From positions 62,001 to 126,000 of the forward strand of contig NZ_BNCD01000003.1 of NCBI RefSeq assembly GCF_014656295.1: a stretch of 64,000 nucleotides of DNA, in the 5' to 3' direction. Positions 1 through 8,211 of this stretch are shown here, in pieces. Every line of letters begins with the position of its first letter. The stretch's first letter is position 1. The notes under the pieces were generated by a model, which saw nothing but the letters and a program-made list of their open reading frames with translations, made no database searches and had not been told where the DNA came from. The DNA comes from Streptomyces sulfonofaciens (GTDB taxonomy: Bacteria; Actinomycetota; Actinomycetes; Streptomycetales; Streptomycetaceae). The translations under genes and the position numbers were made by a program.

Positions 1-177
1 GGCGCCCGCGAGACCGCGCCGCGCCATGCGGGCCAGTTCCGCGGGCGCCGGGGTGCCTTCCGGGGGCGGGGGCGCGGGGCGCCTGGAGCGCCCGTCGGTC
101 ACTGCCCGGGAAGCGGTGGCCAGCGGTCGTGAGCGGACGAGTCGGAGTCTGGAGTCGCGCGGGGTACGGGACGTCAC
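1..177 (-). CDS. Possible N-terminus of a truncated reverse-strand gene
   Basis: An open reverse-strand frame starts at a GTG at 177 and runs off the left edge without a stop. An AGGAAG element lies 9 bases before that GTG, which is the main reason for the call. The roughly 59 visible residues are rich in Arg, Pro and Ala and would form a disordered N-terminus, with a second possible start at 27 (ATG, reading MARRG). No family can be named. It could equally be non-coding GC-rich sequence. Confidence 0.3.
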   Translation of the reverse strand, partial: MTSRTPRDSRLRLVRSRPLATASRAVTDGRSRRPAPPPPEGTPAPAELARMARRGLAGA

Positions 178-655
178 GGGAGCAGTCTTCCTGTTGACGG
201 TCCGAATTCCCAAACGGAATGACCAAGACCGAAGGACAACCCGCTGGTGAAGGGGGTCACAGGCGACCAACACCACGGCTAAGCGGAAGGGACTGCGAGG
301 GAGCCGTCCGGGCGGTGGCCGTGGGGCGGGAGGCACCGGGCGGGACCGGACGGTGCCGACGGGACGCCGGTTTCCGCGTCAACGGCAGGCCGAAACCCGT
401 CACTCGCACCGGGCTTGCCGGGGTGCCGGTCGGCGGGGTAGCGGGCCGGGCCCGGTGCGCGCCGGTCCGGCCCACGGGCACCCCGCCGAGGAGCCCTGCC
501 CGCGGGGTCGCCACTCCGAGGAGCCCTGCCCGCGGGGTCGCCACGCCGAGGAACCCGGCCCGAGGAACCGGAACCGGAGGCGCCCCGAGGAACCCGACCC
601 GGGGGGCGCCACGCTGGGAACCGGACCGCCCCCGGACCCGGCCCGCACGTCCGCG
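178..655. other. Intergenic stretch with tandem repeats, no gene seen
   Basis: No credible coding frame is visible between the possible partial gene on the left and the stop of the RidA gene on the right. The listed open frames have no ribosome binding site and no recognisable domain. The right half holds the 30-bp repeats described separately and then degenerate GAGGAACCCG-type copies. Confidence 0.6.
485..571. repeat. 30-bp tandem repeat
   Basis: Two nearly identical 30-bp units occupy 485-514 and 515-544 and differ only in the first base. Each contains GAGGAGCCCTGCCCGCGGGG followed by TCGCCAC. A third, degenerate copy begins at 545. There are no spacers between units, so this is a simple minisatellite and not a CRISPR array. 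Confidence 0.75.
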
Positions 656-1090
656 TCAGTCGGGCAGTGCCGCGGTGAGATCGACCTCGATGAGCTGCCC
701 GAGGAAGCCGAGCCGGGCGACTCCCAGCAGCGTGCTCGCCGTGCCGAACGCCGGCCCCACGGCCGAACCGGTCAGGCGCCGCCAGGCGGCGCCCAGCACC
801 GCCGCATCGCCGCTGACCACGTAGATCACCGAGCGCACGACATGCTCCGGCCGGGCGCCCACCGCGTTAAGGGCGGTGACGGCGTTGGCCGCCACCTGGT
901 CGATCTGGGCGTCGAGATCGCCCGGCCCCACCAGCGCCCCCGTGCGGTCCAGCGGGCACTGCCCCGCCAGGTACGCCGTCCGGCCCGCCTCCACCACGGT
1001 GATGTGGTGATACCCCGGAGTCGGATGGAGCTGGGCGGGGTTGATCCGTGTGATCCGAGCGGGTTCGCCTCGCGTGGTCTCGGCGCGCAT
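656..1090 (-). CDS. RidA/YjgF/YER057c family protein
   Basis: The 144-residue product has the usual length of the RidA family, whose archetype hydrolyses reactive enamine/imine intermediates released by PLP enzymes such as threonine dehydratase. Family features include the early strand ending in YLAGQCPLD, the GDLDAQIDQV helix start, the central VIYVV strand and the C-terminal GQLIEVDLTAAL strand. The catalytic Arg that marks true deaminases (typically in a C-terminal R-x-E context) is not obvious, so this may be one of the RidA subfamilies of unknown substrate. It stands alone on the reverse strand, starting at ATG 1090. Confidence 0.85.
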   Translation of the reverse strand: MRAETTRGEPARITRINPAQLHPTPGYHHITVVEAGRTAYLAGQCPLDRTGALVGPGDLDAQIDQVAANAVTALNAVGARPEHVVRSVIYVVSGDAAVLGAAWRRLTGSAVGPAFGTASTLLGVARLGFLGQLIEVDLTAALPD

Positions 1091-1438
1091 GGCGCGAGTC
1101 TGACGGTCCGGCCCGCGCGGTGCACCGGGTTTTCAGCCCGGCCCGCCCCGGCACCGGGCACGCGGGTGCGCGAGACGGTCCGCGGGCCCGGCCACGCGTC
1201 CGTGAGGGCCTTCGGCCACCCTCTTCGGACCTCCGCGCTGCCCCGCCGGTCTCCGCTGGTCTCCACGCAGCAGCGCCAGGGTCCCTCGTTCAGGACCGGG
1301 CCGGATCGGGGGGCGGGGTGCGGTGCGTGCGGCTGCGAGGGGGAGGAGGGAGTCGCCGCGGGGCGTCGGGGACCGACGACAACGCCCCAGGCGCGCGTGC
1401 CAGGGCCCGCGAGCCCAGCGCGGTCCGAACGAAACCCC
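1091..1438. other. GC-rich gap, nothing recognised
   Basis: This 348-base gap separates two reverse-strand genes. The open frames crossing it are Arg/Gly/Pro-rich shadows without ribosome binding sites. I see no RNA gene or clear promoter. The promoter of the RidA gene should lie at its left end. Confidence 0.5.
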
Positions 1439-2662
1439 TTAGGTCAGCGGGACGAGGAAGCGCCGCAGCGCCTCCTCGTAGGCCGCCGGGTCGGCGTTCC
1501 ACAGCGCGCCGTGCGGTGCGTCGCGCACGGTGTGCAGGCTGACCAGCGAGGGCAGGCGGTCGGCCAGCCGCAGTGAGGGTGCCCAGGGCGCGATGGTGTC
1601 GTCCGGACCGTGCAGCAGGAGGGACGGCACCCTGACCGCGTCGGGGGCGATGACCGGCGCTGCCCGGTCGGACGCGTGCGCCCCGCGGCCCTGGGCGGCG
1701 CGCACGGCCAGCGGCAGCAGGAGTCGCGGAGTACCGCGGGCCGCGGCGAGGGCGCGCACGGTGGCCGCCCAGTCGAGTACCGGCGAGTCGAGGACGAGGC
1801 CGACGATGCGGTCCCGCAGCGGGGAGCGGGCGGCGGTGTGCAGGGCCATGGTGGCGCCGGTGGACCAGCCGTACAGGATGACCCGCTCGGCGCCGTGCCG
1901 CACCGCGTGGCCGAGTGTCGCGTCCACGTCCCGCCACTCGGTCTCGCCGAGGTGGTTCAGCCCGTCCGGTGAGCGGGGCGCGCCGGGGTCGCCGCGGTAG
2001 GCGGGGATGAGCACGGGGAACTTGCGGCGGTGCAGGAGGTCGAGCAGGGCCAGGGGGTGTTCGCGGGTGGTGCCGAGGCCGTGCACGGCGATCACCCAGG
2101 TGTCGCGGGCCGCGGGCACGAACCAGGCGGGCAGCGGACCGAGTTCGCCGGGGATGTGGGTGTCCTCGTACTCCAGGCCGAGCGCCGAGCGCGGATCGCC
2201 GGTGTGCACCTGCGGGGTGAGCCAGACCTTCGCACCGGGTTCCAGGGAGCCCCGGGTGATGCGTTCGAGGCGGCGCACCACCGTGTCGGGGGTGTGCGGG
2301 GCGTTCTCGTCGACGGGGCCGACGACCGCGTGGGCGCCCGCCGCCGAGGCGTCGACGAGTCCGTGGACACCGGGGCGGGCGGAGGCGAGGTCGCGGGTGA
2401 GGGTGATCCGGTCGGCGGTGACGGAGTGCACGGTCAACCGGGGCTCGGTGGGCAGCGGGCGGTCGGGGCGGATCCGCAGGGCGGCGTCGCCCGCCAGGCG
2501 CCCCGCGGCGACCGCGGCCGCGCCCGCGCCCAGCACGGCGGTGACGGCGGCGGCAGCGGCCCGGGCGGCGGGCGCGGCACCCGCCGCACGCGGGCGCACG
2601 GCCCGCGCCGAGGACAGCGCCCCTGCGAGGGCGTGCGTGGTGGCGGCCCGGGACGTCCTCAC
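1439..2662 (-). CDS. Alpha/beta hydrolase, membrane-anchored
   Basis: The product is an alpha/beta-hydrolase fold protein. The nucleophile elbow is GWSTGA, the acid is probably Asp in GPDDTIAP, and the histidine is in DAPHGALWN near the C-terminus, giving a complete Ser-Asp-His triad. The core begins with WVIAVHGLGTTREHP, the oxyanion region. An Ala-rich hydrophobic segment near the N-terminus (AAAAAVTAVLGAGAAAVA) probably anchors or exports the enzyme. The start is uncertain: GTG 2662 gives 407 residues, GTG 2695 or the ATG at 2824 would add an Arg/Pro-rich tail. The substrate cannot be inferred from the sequence or the neighbours. Confidence 0.85.
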   Translation of the reverse strand: MRTSRAATTHALAGALSSARAVRPRAAGAAPAARAAAAAVTAVLGAGAAAVAAGRLAGDAALRIRPDRPLPTEPRLTVHSVTADRITLTRDLASARPGVHGLVDASAAGAHAVVGPVDENAPHTPDTVVRRLERITRGSLEPGAKVWLTPQVHTGDPRSALGLEYEDTHIPGELGPLPAWFVPAARDTWVIAVHGLGTTREHPLALLDLLHRRKFPVLIPAYRGDPGAPRSPDGLNHLGETEWRDVDATLGHAVRHGAERVILYGWSTGATMALHTAARSPLRDRIVGLVLDSPVLDWAATVRALAAARGTPRLLLPLAVRAAQGRGAHASDRAAPVIAPDAVRVPSLLLHGPDDTIAPWAPSLRLADRLPSLVSLHTVRDAPHGALWNADPAAYEEALRRFLVPLT

Positions 2663-2946
2663 CGGTGCCGAGGTCGATGTTCTTGCGGTGCGCACCGCTC
2701 CAGTGTCCGCGCCCGGACCCGCGGGGGCCAGCCGAATGCCGCGGCGGATCCGCGCACCGGGCACACGGCCCGCGCTCCCGGCCCGTGGCACGCGGGCCGT
2801 GCGGCCGCCGTCCGGCCCGGGCACGGGTCAGGGTGCCGCGCGACGGTGCTCGCGTCCCCGGGCGCACCCGGCCCCGCCGGACCCCGCGTGCGCGTCGCCG
2901 GACCCGCGGCACCAGTCCTCACCGCGACCTCATCCCTCGTGCGGCA

Positions 2947-3684
2947 TCAGCCCTTCCGCTGGCCGTAGCCGCGCAGCTTCTCCTGGACGGCGCCCAGTTG
3001 CTCCGTGGTCAGCAGGCTCGGCGCCCGGTCCGGCAGGGCGCTCGCGGTGAGCCAGACACGGCACATCCATTCGAGCTGGGCGGTGCGGTCGTATGCCTGC
3101 TCCAGGGTGCTGCCGTAGGTGACGGTGCCGTGGTTCTGCAGCAGGCACCCCGAACGGTCCTCCAGTGCCCTGAGCATGTTCCCGGCCAGCTCGTCGGAGC
3201 CGTAGAGCGCGTACGGAGCGACCCGGACGGGACCGCCGAGCGCCGCGGACATGTAGTGGACGAGCGGCAGTTCGGGGACGAGGGTGGAGACGGCGGTGGC
3301 GTGCACCGCGTGCGTGTGCACCACGGCCGCCGCGGAGGTGGTGCGGTAGACGGCGAGGTGCATCGGCAGCTCGCTGGTGGGCGTGAGGGTGCCGAGCACC
3401 TGCCGGCCTTCCAGGTCGACGCCCACGGCGTCCTGCGGGGTCAGCCGGTCGTAGGCGACACCGCTCGGGGTGACGAGGACGGTGTCCCCGACGCGCACCG
3501 AGACATTGCCCGAGGTGCCGACGACCAGCCCGTCGGCGACGGTCCTGCGGGCCGCCGCGACGAGCTCGTCCCACGCACGGGCCAGCGCCTCGCCCGCCGC
3601 CGCCCCGGCCGCCGGGTCCGCTCCGCCACCGGTGCCGTCTGCCGGATCCTGCGTTCCCGGCCGCTGATCAGCCATCTCTGTCAT
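2947..3684 (-). CDS. Class II aldolase/adducin family protein
   Basis: This 245-residue protein belongs to the zinc-dependent class II aldolase family (fuculose-phosphate aldolase, ribulose-phosphate epimerase and relatives). The zinc ligands appear as HTH (His123, His125) and His185 in QNHGTVTYG. Glu105 in TSELPMH is the likely catalytic acid and TSGNVSVR (57-64) the phosphate-binding loop. I chose ATG 3684 over the upstream start at 3813 because the family domain begins shortly after it and the upstream residues are Arg-rich and unlike the family. No sugar kinase or isomerase lies beside it, so the substrate stays open. Confidence 0.88.
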   Translation of the reverse strand: MTEMADQRPGTQDPADGTGGGADPAAGAAAGEALARAWDELVAAARRTVADGLVVGTSGNVSVRVGDTVLVTPSGVAYDRLTPQDAVGVDLEGRQVLGTLTPTSELPMHLAVYRTTSAAAVVHTHAVHATAVSTLVPELPLVHYMSAALGGPVRVAPYALYGSDELAGNMLRALEDRSGCLLQNHGTVTYGSTLEQAYDRTAQLEWMCRVWLTASALPDRAPSLLTTEQLGAVQEKLRGYGQRKG

Positions 3685-4142
3685 GTCGTTGATCCTGCCA
3701 CCGCGGGCCACCCGCGATACATACGTTCCGCAATGCTCTGCGCACGGTTTCCCGGTCGCCGGTCGGTGCCGGGCCCGCGGAACCCGCGGAACCCGAATCC
3801 GTGAGGAGCGCAACGAGTGCAGAACTCACACAGGAAGCGGACCCGGAGGAACCGAATGGGCCGAAAGAGCCGAATGGGCCGAGATGCCCGAGAGGCCCGG
3901 CAAGGAAACACTGCCCCGGGGCTGCGCACCGATATACGGGAACCCGGGAACCCGGGAACGGGGAATGGGAAACGGCGGAACGGGAAACGGGGAACGGTCG
4001 GTGGGTGAGGAGGAGAGGCGGACCAGGGCGCCGCGGCGACGGTCGAATTCACCCCGGATGCCCGGCCGCGTCCGAGCAGTACGAGCGGAAGCCGGCGATA
4101 GTCTTCCCATCATCCGACGAACACACCGCCATCGGGGGACCT
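3685..4142. repeat. Intergenic region with short tandem repeats
   Basis: This 458-base gap lies between divergent genes. It contains an 18-bp-period repeat of CCGAATGGGCCGA (3852-3864 and 3870-3882). It also has a run of about three CGGGAACC units (3937-3960) that decays into GGGAATGGGAAACGG-type purine-rich repeats to about 3997. No gene is convincing here. Its right end must carry the promoter of the GH25 gene. Confidence 0.6.
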
Positions 4143-4883
4143 ATGGCTTGTGACCACCGTCCACTGCCGCGCCGCACCCGGTTTCTGACGGCGTCCGCCG
4201 CCGTCCTCGCCGCAGGTAGCCTGTCGCTCGCGCCGGCCGAGGCATCGGCCGCCGCCCGGCCCAGGGGACACGACGTCTCCTCCCACCAGGGTTCCGTCGG
4301 CTGGCCCACCGCCAGGGCCAACGGCGCACGGTTCACCTATGTCAAGGCGACCGAGGCCACCTCCTACACGAATTCCTATTTCACCCGGCAGTTCAACGGC
4401 GCGCGCAGTGCCGGAATGCTGCACGGCGCCTATCATTTCGCGCTGCCCGACCGGAGTTCGGGAAAATCCCAGGCCGCCTACTTCGTCCGGCACGGCGGGC
4501 GGTGGCGGGCGGACGGCTGGACGCTGCCGCCCGCACTCGACATCGAGCGCGATCCCTACAGCACGCGCACCTGCTACGGCCTGAGCAGATCCGGCATGGT
4601 GTCCTGGATCAGGTCCTTCAGCGACGAGGTGAACCGCAGGACGGGCCGCCGTCCCGTCATCTACACCAGCACCCGGTGGTGGAACACCTGCACCGGCGGC
4701 AGCAGGGCCTTCGCGGCGCAGCATCCGCTCTGGGTGGCCCGGTACGCGGCGTCGGCCGGGGCGCTGCCCGCGGGGTGGGCGTACTGGACCTTCTGGCAGT
4801 ACGCGGACGGCGGGAGCCTGCCGGGTGACCAGGACCTCTTCAACGGCTCGATGACCCAGTTGAGGCGCCTGGCCCGCGGCTGA
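4143..4883 (+). CDS. Secreted glycoside hydrolase family 25 muramidase
   Basis: The 246-residue protein has an N-terminal export signal (charged RRTRFL, then a hydrophobic core, ending near ASA-AARP) followed directly by a single GH25 domain. The domain opens with GHDVSSHQG (Asp44). It carries the catalytic pair in ALDIERD (Asp133 and Glu135) and ends with the typical YWTFWQYADG strand. GH25 enzymes cleave the MurNAc-GlcNAc bond of peptidoglycan, so it acts outside the cell, in wall turnover or antagonism. The ATG at 4143 places the signal peptide at the very start; the open frame extends far upstream only as an artefact of GC bias. Twin-Arg export is possible but the motif is not perfect. 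Confidence 0.92.
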   Translation: MACDHRPLPRRTRFLTASAAVLAAGSLSLAPAEASAAARPRGHDVSSHQGSVGWPTARANGARFTYVKATEATSYTNSYFTRQFNGARSAGMLHGAYHFALPDRSSGKSQAAYFVRHGGRWRADGWTLPPALDIERDPYSTRTCYGLSRSGMVSWIRSFSDEVNRRTGRRPVIYTSTRWWNTCTGGSRAFAAQHPLWVARYAASAGALPAGWAYWTFWQYADGGSLPGDQDLFNGSMTQLRRLARG

Positions 4884-5087
4884 TGGCTGTCCCGTAGTCC
4901 CCAGCGGGTTCCCGACGCCGGCCACGGCCCCTCGCCGCGTTGCCGGGACCGCCCATGTACGACCCGGTACGAGGACGACCCTCCGCCCTGCGATCGACCG
5001 CATCCGACGCCGCTCGCCGATCCACCGGGGATCACGGGGCAGCCCTCAGGACGGAAGCACCGTGAGGTCACTCCCCGGACCTGCACA

Positions 5088-5109
5088 GTTCATCTTCCGT
5101 TCACCCAGG
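5088..5109 (+). promoter_or_regulatory. PHO box (PhoP-binding direct repeats)
   Basis: Two adjacent 11-bp direct repeat units, GTTCATCTTCC and GTTCACCCAGG, match the Streptomyces PHO-box unit consensus (GTTCAYYYRGS-like). They end 47 bases before the ATG of the phosphate transporter. A further partial unit, GGTCACTCCCC, sits 22 bases upstream at 5066-5076, in phase with the 11-bp period. This predicts activation of the transporter by phosphorylated PhoP under phosphate limitation. Confidence 0.8.
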
Positions 5110-5156
5110 TTGCCTACGGTCGACGCGCCCGTGACCCACAACAGAAGCCTGGGTAA

Positions 5157-6491
5157 ATGGACCACTTCACGCTTCTCCTCGGGATCGTGATCGTTACCGC
5201 TCTCGCGTTCGACTTCACCAACGGTTTCCACGACACCGCCAACTCCATGGCCACCACCATCTCCACCGGTGCGCTCAAGCCCATGACGGCCGTGGCCATG
5301 GCCGCCGGGCTCGACCTGGTGGGGGCCTTCCTGTCCGTCGAGGTCGCCAAGACGATCTCCGGCGGCATCGTGCACGAGGAGGGCATCAGGACAGAGGTGA
5401 TCTTCGCCGCGCTGGTCGGCGCGATCCTGTGGAACCTGCTGACCTGGCTCTTCAGCCTGCCGTCGAGTTCCTCCCACGCCCTGTTCGGCGGGTTGATCGG
5501 CGCCGCCGTGATGTCCGCGGGCTGGTCCGCCGTCAACGGCTCCACGGTCGTCACCAAGGTCCTGCTCCCGGCCGCCGCCGCGCCGGTGGTGGCGGGCCTC
5601 GGCGCGATGCTCGCCACCCGCGTCACCTACGCCGTCGGCCGGCGGGCGACCGGGGCCGGCTCCGATGCCGGCTCCCGGGCGGCGGCCGGCGCGACCTCCA
5701 AGGGCTACCGTGCCGGGCAGATCGCCTCGGCGGCGCTCGTGGCGCTGGCGCACGGCACCAACGACGCCCAGAAGACCATGGGCATCGTCACGCTCGCGCT
5801 GGTCACCCAGGGTGTCCTCGCGCCCGGCTCGGCACCGCCCACCTGGGTGATCGTCGCCGCCGGCCTGGCCATCGCGTGCGGCACCTACCTCGGCGGCTGG
5901 CGGATCATCCGCACGCTGGGCCGGGGCCTGACGGAACTGGCTCCCCAGCAGGGCTTCGCCGCGCAGACCAGCGCGGCGACCGCCATCCTCGCCTCCTCGC
6001 ACCTCGGCTTCTCGCTCTCCACGACCCAGGTCTGCTCGGGTGCCGTGCTCGGCTCCGGCCTGGGCCGCAAGGGCGGTGTGGTGCACTGGTCGACGGCGAC
6101 CCGGATGCTGGCCGCCTGGTGCCTGACCCTGCCCGCCGCGGGCCTGGTCGGCGCGGGCGCCGAGTTCCTCACCCGGCAGGGTGCCTGGGGCATCACCGTC
6201 ACCGGTGCCCTGCTGGTCACCGGCGCGGTCGTCATCTACGCGCTGTCACGCCGCGAGCCGGTGGACCGCACCAACGTCAACGCCCCGCAGACCGGGGGCG
6301 ACGCGGCGGCCACGGCACCCCGCACGGCCGCCGCCGTCACCGCGCCGCCGCCGGGCGGCCCGCTGCCGGCCGCGCTGTCCGGTCCTGCGCCCGAGCCCAC
6401 CGCCGGTGCCCCGTTCACCCCCGCCGACGTCCCGTCACTCGCCACCGTGCCGGCCCCACAGGCCGAGCCCTCCAAACCCGCCGCGGTCTAG
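5157..6491 (+). CDS. pitH2: PiT-family low-affinity inorganic phosphate transporter
   Basis: The 444-residue integral membrane protein carries the duplicated PiT signature: DFTNGFHDTANSMATT near the N-terminus and LAHGTNDAQKTMG in the middle. About ten hydrophobic helices can be traced. The family moves metal-phosphate complexes or phosphate with protons or sodium. The last ~55 residues form a Pro/Ala-rich cytoplasmic tail. The PHO box just upstream, and the small membrane protein and cobalamin locus downstream, fit the PhoP-regulated pitH2 of S. coelicolor rather than the pitH1/phoU-like pair. The gene symbol rests on that remembered synteny; the family assignment is firm. Confidence 0.9.
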   Translation: MDHFTLLLGIVIVTALAFDFTNGFHDTANSMATTISTGALKPMTAVAMAAGLDLVGAFLSVEVAKTISGGIVHEEGIRTEVIFAALVGAILWNLLTWLFSLPSSSSHALFGGLIGAAVMSAGWSAVNGSTVVTKVLLPAAAAPVVAGLGAMLATRVTYAVGRRATGAGSDAGSRAAAGATSKGYRAGQIASAALVALAHGTNDAQKTMGIVTLALVTQGVLAPGSAPPTWVIVAAGLAIACGTYLGGWRIIRTLGRGLTELAPQQGFAAQTSAATAILASSHLGFSLSTTQVCSGAVLGSGLGRKGGVVHWSTATRMLAAWCLTLPAAGLVGAGAEFLTRQGAWGITVTGALLVTGAVVIYALSRREPVDRTNVNAPQTGGDAAATAPRTAAAVTAPPPGGPLPAALSGPAPEPTAGAPFTPADVPSLATVPAPQAEPSKPAAV

Positions 6492-6581
6492 CCACCCGAA
6501 CGACGCCGACGAGCACGACGGCACACCGACATACCGGCATACCGACAGAACCGCACCGGCAGACAGGAAACCAGGCACGCC

Positions 6582-6803
6582 ATGCATATCGACTGGGCAG
6601 CACTCGGCTCCGTCTTCGGGGTCAGCCTCATGGTCACCGTGGCCCTCGTGGGCCTGTTCGCCCTCGGTATCGCCGGACTCTCCAAGGGCGAGTCGGCCAC
6701 CGCCCAAGGCGGTACCGCGGCCCTCGCCGTCACGGGCGCGTACGCGTGTTTCGCGCTCTGCACGGCGGCCGTGGCCTACGGGATCTGGCTCATCGTCTCC
6801 TGA
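6582..6803 (+). CDS. Small two-helix membrane protein
   Basis: This 73-residue protein has two predicted transmembrane segments (about residues 9-32 and 44-71) joined by a short polar loop, GLSKGESATAQGG. It starts at an ATG 90 bases after the PiT stop and is followed by a strong terminator, so the two genes probably form one PhoP-controlled transcript. Similar small proteins follow pit genes in other streptomycetes as I recall. The function is unknown. Confidence 0.8.
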   Translation: MHIDWAALGSVFGVSLMVTVALVGLFALGIAGLSKGESATAQGGTAALAVTGAYACFALCTAAVAYGIWLIVS

Positions 6804-6822
6804 CCGGACCGGCGCTCCTCGC

Positions 6823-6851
6823 GGGCACGGGGCGGCCGCCGCCCCGTGCCC
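6823..6851 (+). terminator. Strong hairpin terminator after the pit operon
   Basis: A perfect 13-bp stem (GGGCACGGGGCGG paired with CCGCCCCGTGCCC) closes a three-base loop 19 bases after the stop of the small membrane protein. No U-tract follows, as is usual in Streptomyces. It separates the phosphate unit from the cobalamin riboswitch. Confidence 0.8.
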
Positions 6852-6899
6852 TTCGCGCGTGTGCGGCTGCGCACACTCTCCAGCCCCTGGTCAACGGCT

Positions 6900-7130
6900 G
6901 GTTGACGGGGCCTGCGGGGCATGGTGGACTGCCGGGGCCAAGTACGGCGGCAGGAGAGGAAGCCGGTGCGAATCCGGCGCGGTCCCGCCACTGTCACCGG
7001 GGAGCGCTCCCCCGTATCGGACGTCACGGCCCACTGGGGCCTCCCGGGCACGGGGGGGCACGGGGGGAGGGGCTGGAAGGCCGAGGGAGCGCGGATCCGG
7101 GAGCCAGGAGACTCTCGCCGTCGTTCCGTC
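6900..7130 (+). promoter_or_regulatory. Cobalamin (AdoCbl) riboswitch
   Basis: The leader of the cobalamin genes contains the conserved core: GAAGCCGGTGCGAATCCGGC at about 6959-6978, CCCGCCACTGT around 6984, and a B12 box GAGCCAGGAGACTCTCGCCG at 7101-7120. The ends of the element are approximate. Adenosylcobalamin binding to such RNAs lowers expression of downstream genes. The distance from the B12 box to the cbiB start is about 50 bases, enough for a switch acting on ribosome access or termination. Confidence 0.92.
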
Positions 7131-7167
7131 GAGCCAGGGCGCGGACCCTGAGTGAGGACACAGACCG

Positions 7168-8211
7168 ATGCCGGGACGGCACATGGCCGTTTTCCGACGC
7201 GGGGTCATATCCCCCGCACTGCCGGGCGCCGTCGGCGCCACCGCAGGCCTTCTGGGCGACCTGCTCTTCTCCGACCCGCGCCGCGGGCACCCCGTCGCGG
7301 CCTTCGGCCGCGCCGCGGGCGCCGCGGAGCGGTTGCTGTGGCGCGACCACCGCGGCCGGGGCGCCCTGCACACCGCCCTGTGCGTGGGCGGCGCGGTGGG
7401 CCTGGCCCAACTCGCCGTCCACGCGGTGCGCCGCTCCCCCACCGCCTACGCCGCCCTGACCGCCGCCGCCACCTGGGCGGTGGTGGGCGGCACGTCACTG
7501 GGCCGCGAGGCTCGCGTGATCGGCGCCGCGCTGGCGGCCGGTGACGTCGAGCGGGCACGCGAGCGGCTGCCGCACCTGTGCGGGCGCGACCCCGAGGCGC
7601 TCAACGCCCCGCAGATGGCGCGCGCCGTGGTGGAGTCCGTCGCCGAGAACACCTCCGACGCCGTGGTGGGCGCCCTGCTGTGGGGCGCCGTGGCGGGTGT
7701 GCCGGGTCTGGTGGGCTTCAGGGCCGTCAACACGCTCGACGCCATGGTCGGCCACAAGTCGCCGCGCTACCGGCGCTTCGGCTGGTCCGCGGCCCGGCTC
7801 GACGATGTCGCGGGCTGGCCGGGCGCCCGGCTGACGGCGGCGCTCGCCGCGGCGCTGGGCGGCCGCCCGGCAGCGGCGGTGCGGGCGTGGCGGGCCGACG
7901 CGGGGCGGCACCCGAGCCCCAACGCGGGAGTGGTGGAGGCCTCGTTCGCCGGGGCCCTGGGAGTGCGGCTCGGCGGTGCGCTGTCCTACGGCGGACGCAC
8001 GGAGCTGCGGCCCGTGCTGGGCGAGCGTGGCCGGGAGGTGGCCGTGGCCGATGTCGAGCGTGCGGTGCGGCTGTCCCGGCGGGTGAGCTGGGGAGCGCTG
8101 GCGGTGCTGGTCGTGGGGCGGCTCGCCCTGACGCGGGCGTGCCGGGCGCAGCGGCCGGCCGCGGGCGGCTCGGGCGTCCGGCCGTGGACGGTGCGGGAGG
8201 GTGCCGCATGA
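7168..8211 (+). CDS. cbiB: Adenosylcobinamide-phosphate synthase CbiB/CobD
   Basis: This 347-residue membrane protein matches the CbiB/CobD family, which attaches (R)-1-amino-2-propanol (phosphate) to adenosylcobyric acid. Family motifs include GDLLFSDPRRGHPVAAFG near the N-terminus, ESVAENTSDAVVGALLWG, NTLDAMVGHKSPRYRRFGW and PSPNAGVVEASFAGALGVRLGG in order. It is the first gene after the riboswitch. Its stop overlaps the start of cobQ by four bases (ATGA), so translation is coupled. CobD is an alternative name for the same function in aerobic-pathway nomenclature. Confidence 0.93.
   Translation: MPGRHMAVFRRGVISPALPGAVGATAGLLGDLLFSDPRRGHPVAAFGRAAGAAERLLWRDHRGRGALHTALCVGGAVGLAQLAVHAVRRSPTAYAALTAAATWAVVGGTSLGREARVIGAALAAGDVERARERLPHLCGRDPEALNAPQMARAVVESVAENTSDAVVGALLWGAVAGVPGLVGFRAVNTLDAMVGHKSPRYRRFGWSAARLDDVAGWPGARLTAALAAALGGRPAAAVRAWRADAGRHPSPNAGVVEASFAGALGVRLGGALSYGGRTELRPVLGERGREVAVADVERAVRLSRRVSWGALAVLVVGRLALTRACRAQRPAAGGSGVRPWTVREGAA

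Noticed and set aside
485..571. CRISPR array
   Set aside because: The repeats are contiguous with no spacers, and no cas genes occur in the window.
5429..7459. A 676-residue plus-strand frame over the phosphate transporter and riboswitch
   Set aside because: It crosses the transporter in another frame and the riboswitch, and is Arg-rich without motifs.
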